Shown one piece after another: positions 63,005 through 64,000 of a stretch of DNA of 64,000 bases. Each line of letters starts with the position of its first letter. The stretch's first letter is position 1. The notes beneath the pieces were generated by a model. That model had not been told where the DNA came from, searched no databases, and saw only the letters and a program-made list of their open reading frames with translations. Made by a program: the position numbers and the translations under genes. Source of the stretch: Hyphomicrobium sp. (GTDB taxonomy: Bacteria; Pseudomonadota; Alphaproteobacteria; Rhizobiales; Hyphomicrobiaceae); NCBI GenBank assembly GCA_030148425.1, contig JASBTM010000003.1, forward strand, positions 310,001 to 374,000, in the 5' to 3' direction.

Positions 63005-63897
63005 TGGCTGGTGTTGCCGCCTCGTTCGACGCTCGTAGTAGTACGGCTGGAAAGTTCGAAGCCAATCCCGCGACGCGCGACTCCCCGTGGGTGAAGTTCG
63101 TCGTTATCGGGTTAGGGTTGACGTATTTTGCCGTCTTCCTGCTGCTGCCGCTCATTGCCGTTTTTACGGAAGCTTTCCGGAAAGGCGCTGAAACCTATTT
63201 CCAGGCGCTCGTCGAGCCTGACGCACTGTCGGCGATACGGCTAACTCTGTTGGCCGCGGCGTTGTCCGTGCCGCTCAATCTCGTGTTCGGAGTGGCCGCC
63301 GCATGGGCGATCGCGAAATTTCAGTTCCCCGGTAAAAATCTGCTGATCACATTCATCGATCTGCCGTTCTCGGTTTCGCCGGTCGTGGCCGGATTGATCT
63401 ATGTGCTTGTTTTCGGCCTGCAGGGCTGGTTCGGGCCGTGGCTGCACGAGCATGATATCAAGATCATCTTTGCCGTGCCCGGCATCGTTCTGGCGACGAT
63501 CTTCGTGACATTCCCATTCATCGCGCGGGAACTCATTCCGCTGATGCAGGCCCAAGGCCGCGATGAAGAGGAAGCGGCGATTTCGCTCGGAGCGTCCGGC
63601 CTGCAGACGTTCTGGCGCGTGACGATCCCCAACGTCAAATGGGCGCTGCTCTATGGCGTTATCCTGTGCAATGCACGTGCGATGGGCGAGTTTGGCGCAG
63701 TGTCAGTCGTCTCCGGACATATCCGCGGCGAGACCAACACGATGCCGTTGCACGTCGAAATTCTCTACAACGAGTATCAATTTGCCGCTGCGTTCGCAGT
63801 CGCATCGCTGCTGGCGCTTCTCGCGCTCGTCACGCTGCTTCTGAAAACCTATGTCGAGTGGCGCGCACGGCATTCTGCATCCGAGGAGCACGCCTGA
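63004..63897 (+). CDS. cysW: Sulfate ABC transporter permease CysW
   Basis: The second permease of the importer. From ATG 63004 (MAGVAASFDARSS) it has 297 residues, with a ~40-residue soluble N-terminus and six TM helices. DLPFSVSPVVAGLIYVLVFG and the EAA loop DEEEAAISLGASGLQTFWRV are typical. GEFGAVSVVSGHIRGETNTM is the CysW signature. It is joined by 1-nt overlaps to cysT and to cysA. Confidence 0.96.
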   Translation: MAGVAASFDARSSTAGKFEANPATRDSPWVKFVVIGLGLTYFAVFLLLPLIAVFTEAFRKGAETYFQALVEPDALSAIRLTLLAAALSVPLNLVFGVAAAWAIAKFQFPGKNLLITFIDLPFSVSPVVAGLIYVLVFGLQGWFGPWLHEHDIKIIFAVPGIVLATIFVTFPFIARELIPLMQAQGRDEEEAAISLGASGLQTFWRVTIPNVKWALLYGVILCNARAMGEFGAVSVVSGHIRGETNTMPLHVEILYNEYQFAAAFAVASLLALLALVTLLLKTYVEWRARHSASEEHA

Positions 63898-64000
63898 TGA
63901 GCATCGAAGTTCAGCACATCAACAAGACTTTCGGGACCTTCAAGGCGCTCAACGATGTCTCGCTTAATTTTCCTGACGGCGAGCTTGTCGCGCTGCTCGG
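63897..64000 (+). CDS. cysA: Sulfate ABC transporter ATP-binding protein CysA, 3' truncated by window edge
   Basis: The ATPase of the sulfate importer; only the first ~34 codons are visible: MSIEVQHINKTFGTFKALND then VSLNFPDGELVALLG, stopping at the edge just before the Walker A motif. The ATG overlaps the cysW stop by 1 nt. The N-terminus and operon position identify it well; the rest lies outside. Confidence 0.93.
   Translation, partial: MSIEVQHINKTFGTFKALNDVSLNFPDGELVALL

Overview
The window looks like a chromosomal segment of a Hyphomicrobium-like alphaproteobacterium (Hyphomicrobiales/Rhizobiales). Supporting signs are high GC, the def-fmt-truA and murA-DUF2948-hisD-UPF0262-maf-yacG gene orders, an aerobic (cob-type) cobalamin pathway, and a NepR/EcfG/PhyR general stress response, which is confined to Alphaproteobacteria. 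The genus is inferred from family resemblance and gene order, not from a search. No phage, transposase, integrase or CRISPR array is visible.

Layout. 1-3.1 kb: translation and cofactor housekeeping (def partial, fmt, truA, folE). 3.3-7.7 kb: RND efflux pump and its adaptor. 8-15.3 kb: mgtE, a TetR/O-methyltransferase divergent pair, an aldehyde dehydrogenase, an SDR/LysR divergent pair and tRNA-Thr. 15.5-22.8 kb: murA-DUF2948-hisD-UPF0262, an adenylate cyclase/Crp pair on the other strand, maf, yacG and tRNA-Phe. 23-28.6 kb: a small secreted protein, a Tat-exported bicupin of the oxalate decarboxylase type, a TPR protein, an Fnr/FixK-type regulator, two membrane proteins and trhO.

28.8-46.4 kb: a large cobalamin cluster. 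A fused bluB-cobA gene and cbiB lie on +; cobP-cobO-cobQ lie on -; a clear cobalamin riboswitch precedes cobW-cobN-cobG-cobH-cobI-cobJ; cobK is inverted; cobL-cobE-cobM-cobB close the cluster. Most + strand joints are stop/start overlaps of 1 or 4 nt. CobF (or CbiD), CobS, CobT, CobC/CobD, CobV and CobU equivalents are not in the window.

46.5-53.5 kb: a general stress response island. It holds nepR-ecfG, phyR, CsbD and DUF1328 genes, a CHASE3/HisKA_2 kinase, a single-domain response regulator and a PAS/HWE kinase. Three good sigma-EcfG promoter matches (GGAAC-N16/17-NGTT) sit before nepR, before the DUF1328-csbD pair and before the lone response regulator, so the island appears wired to its own sigma factor. 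53.5-57.4 kb: an operon resembling the zinc-related zrg cluster (DUF2946, ZrgA-like DUF2796, ABC ATPase, FtsX-type permease, DUF3299).

57.4-64 kb: a sulfate uptake locus (sbp, a serine hydrolase, a porin, an XRE-cupin regulator, a 31-codon membrane peptide, cysT, cysW and the start of cysA). A 25-bp sequence occurs three times here, each copy ending 61-64 nt before a start codon (sbp, the regulator, the small peptide/cysT). I know of no named element matching it; it is the strongest candidate in the window for an undescribed regulatory system.
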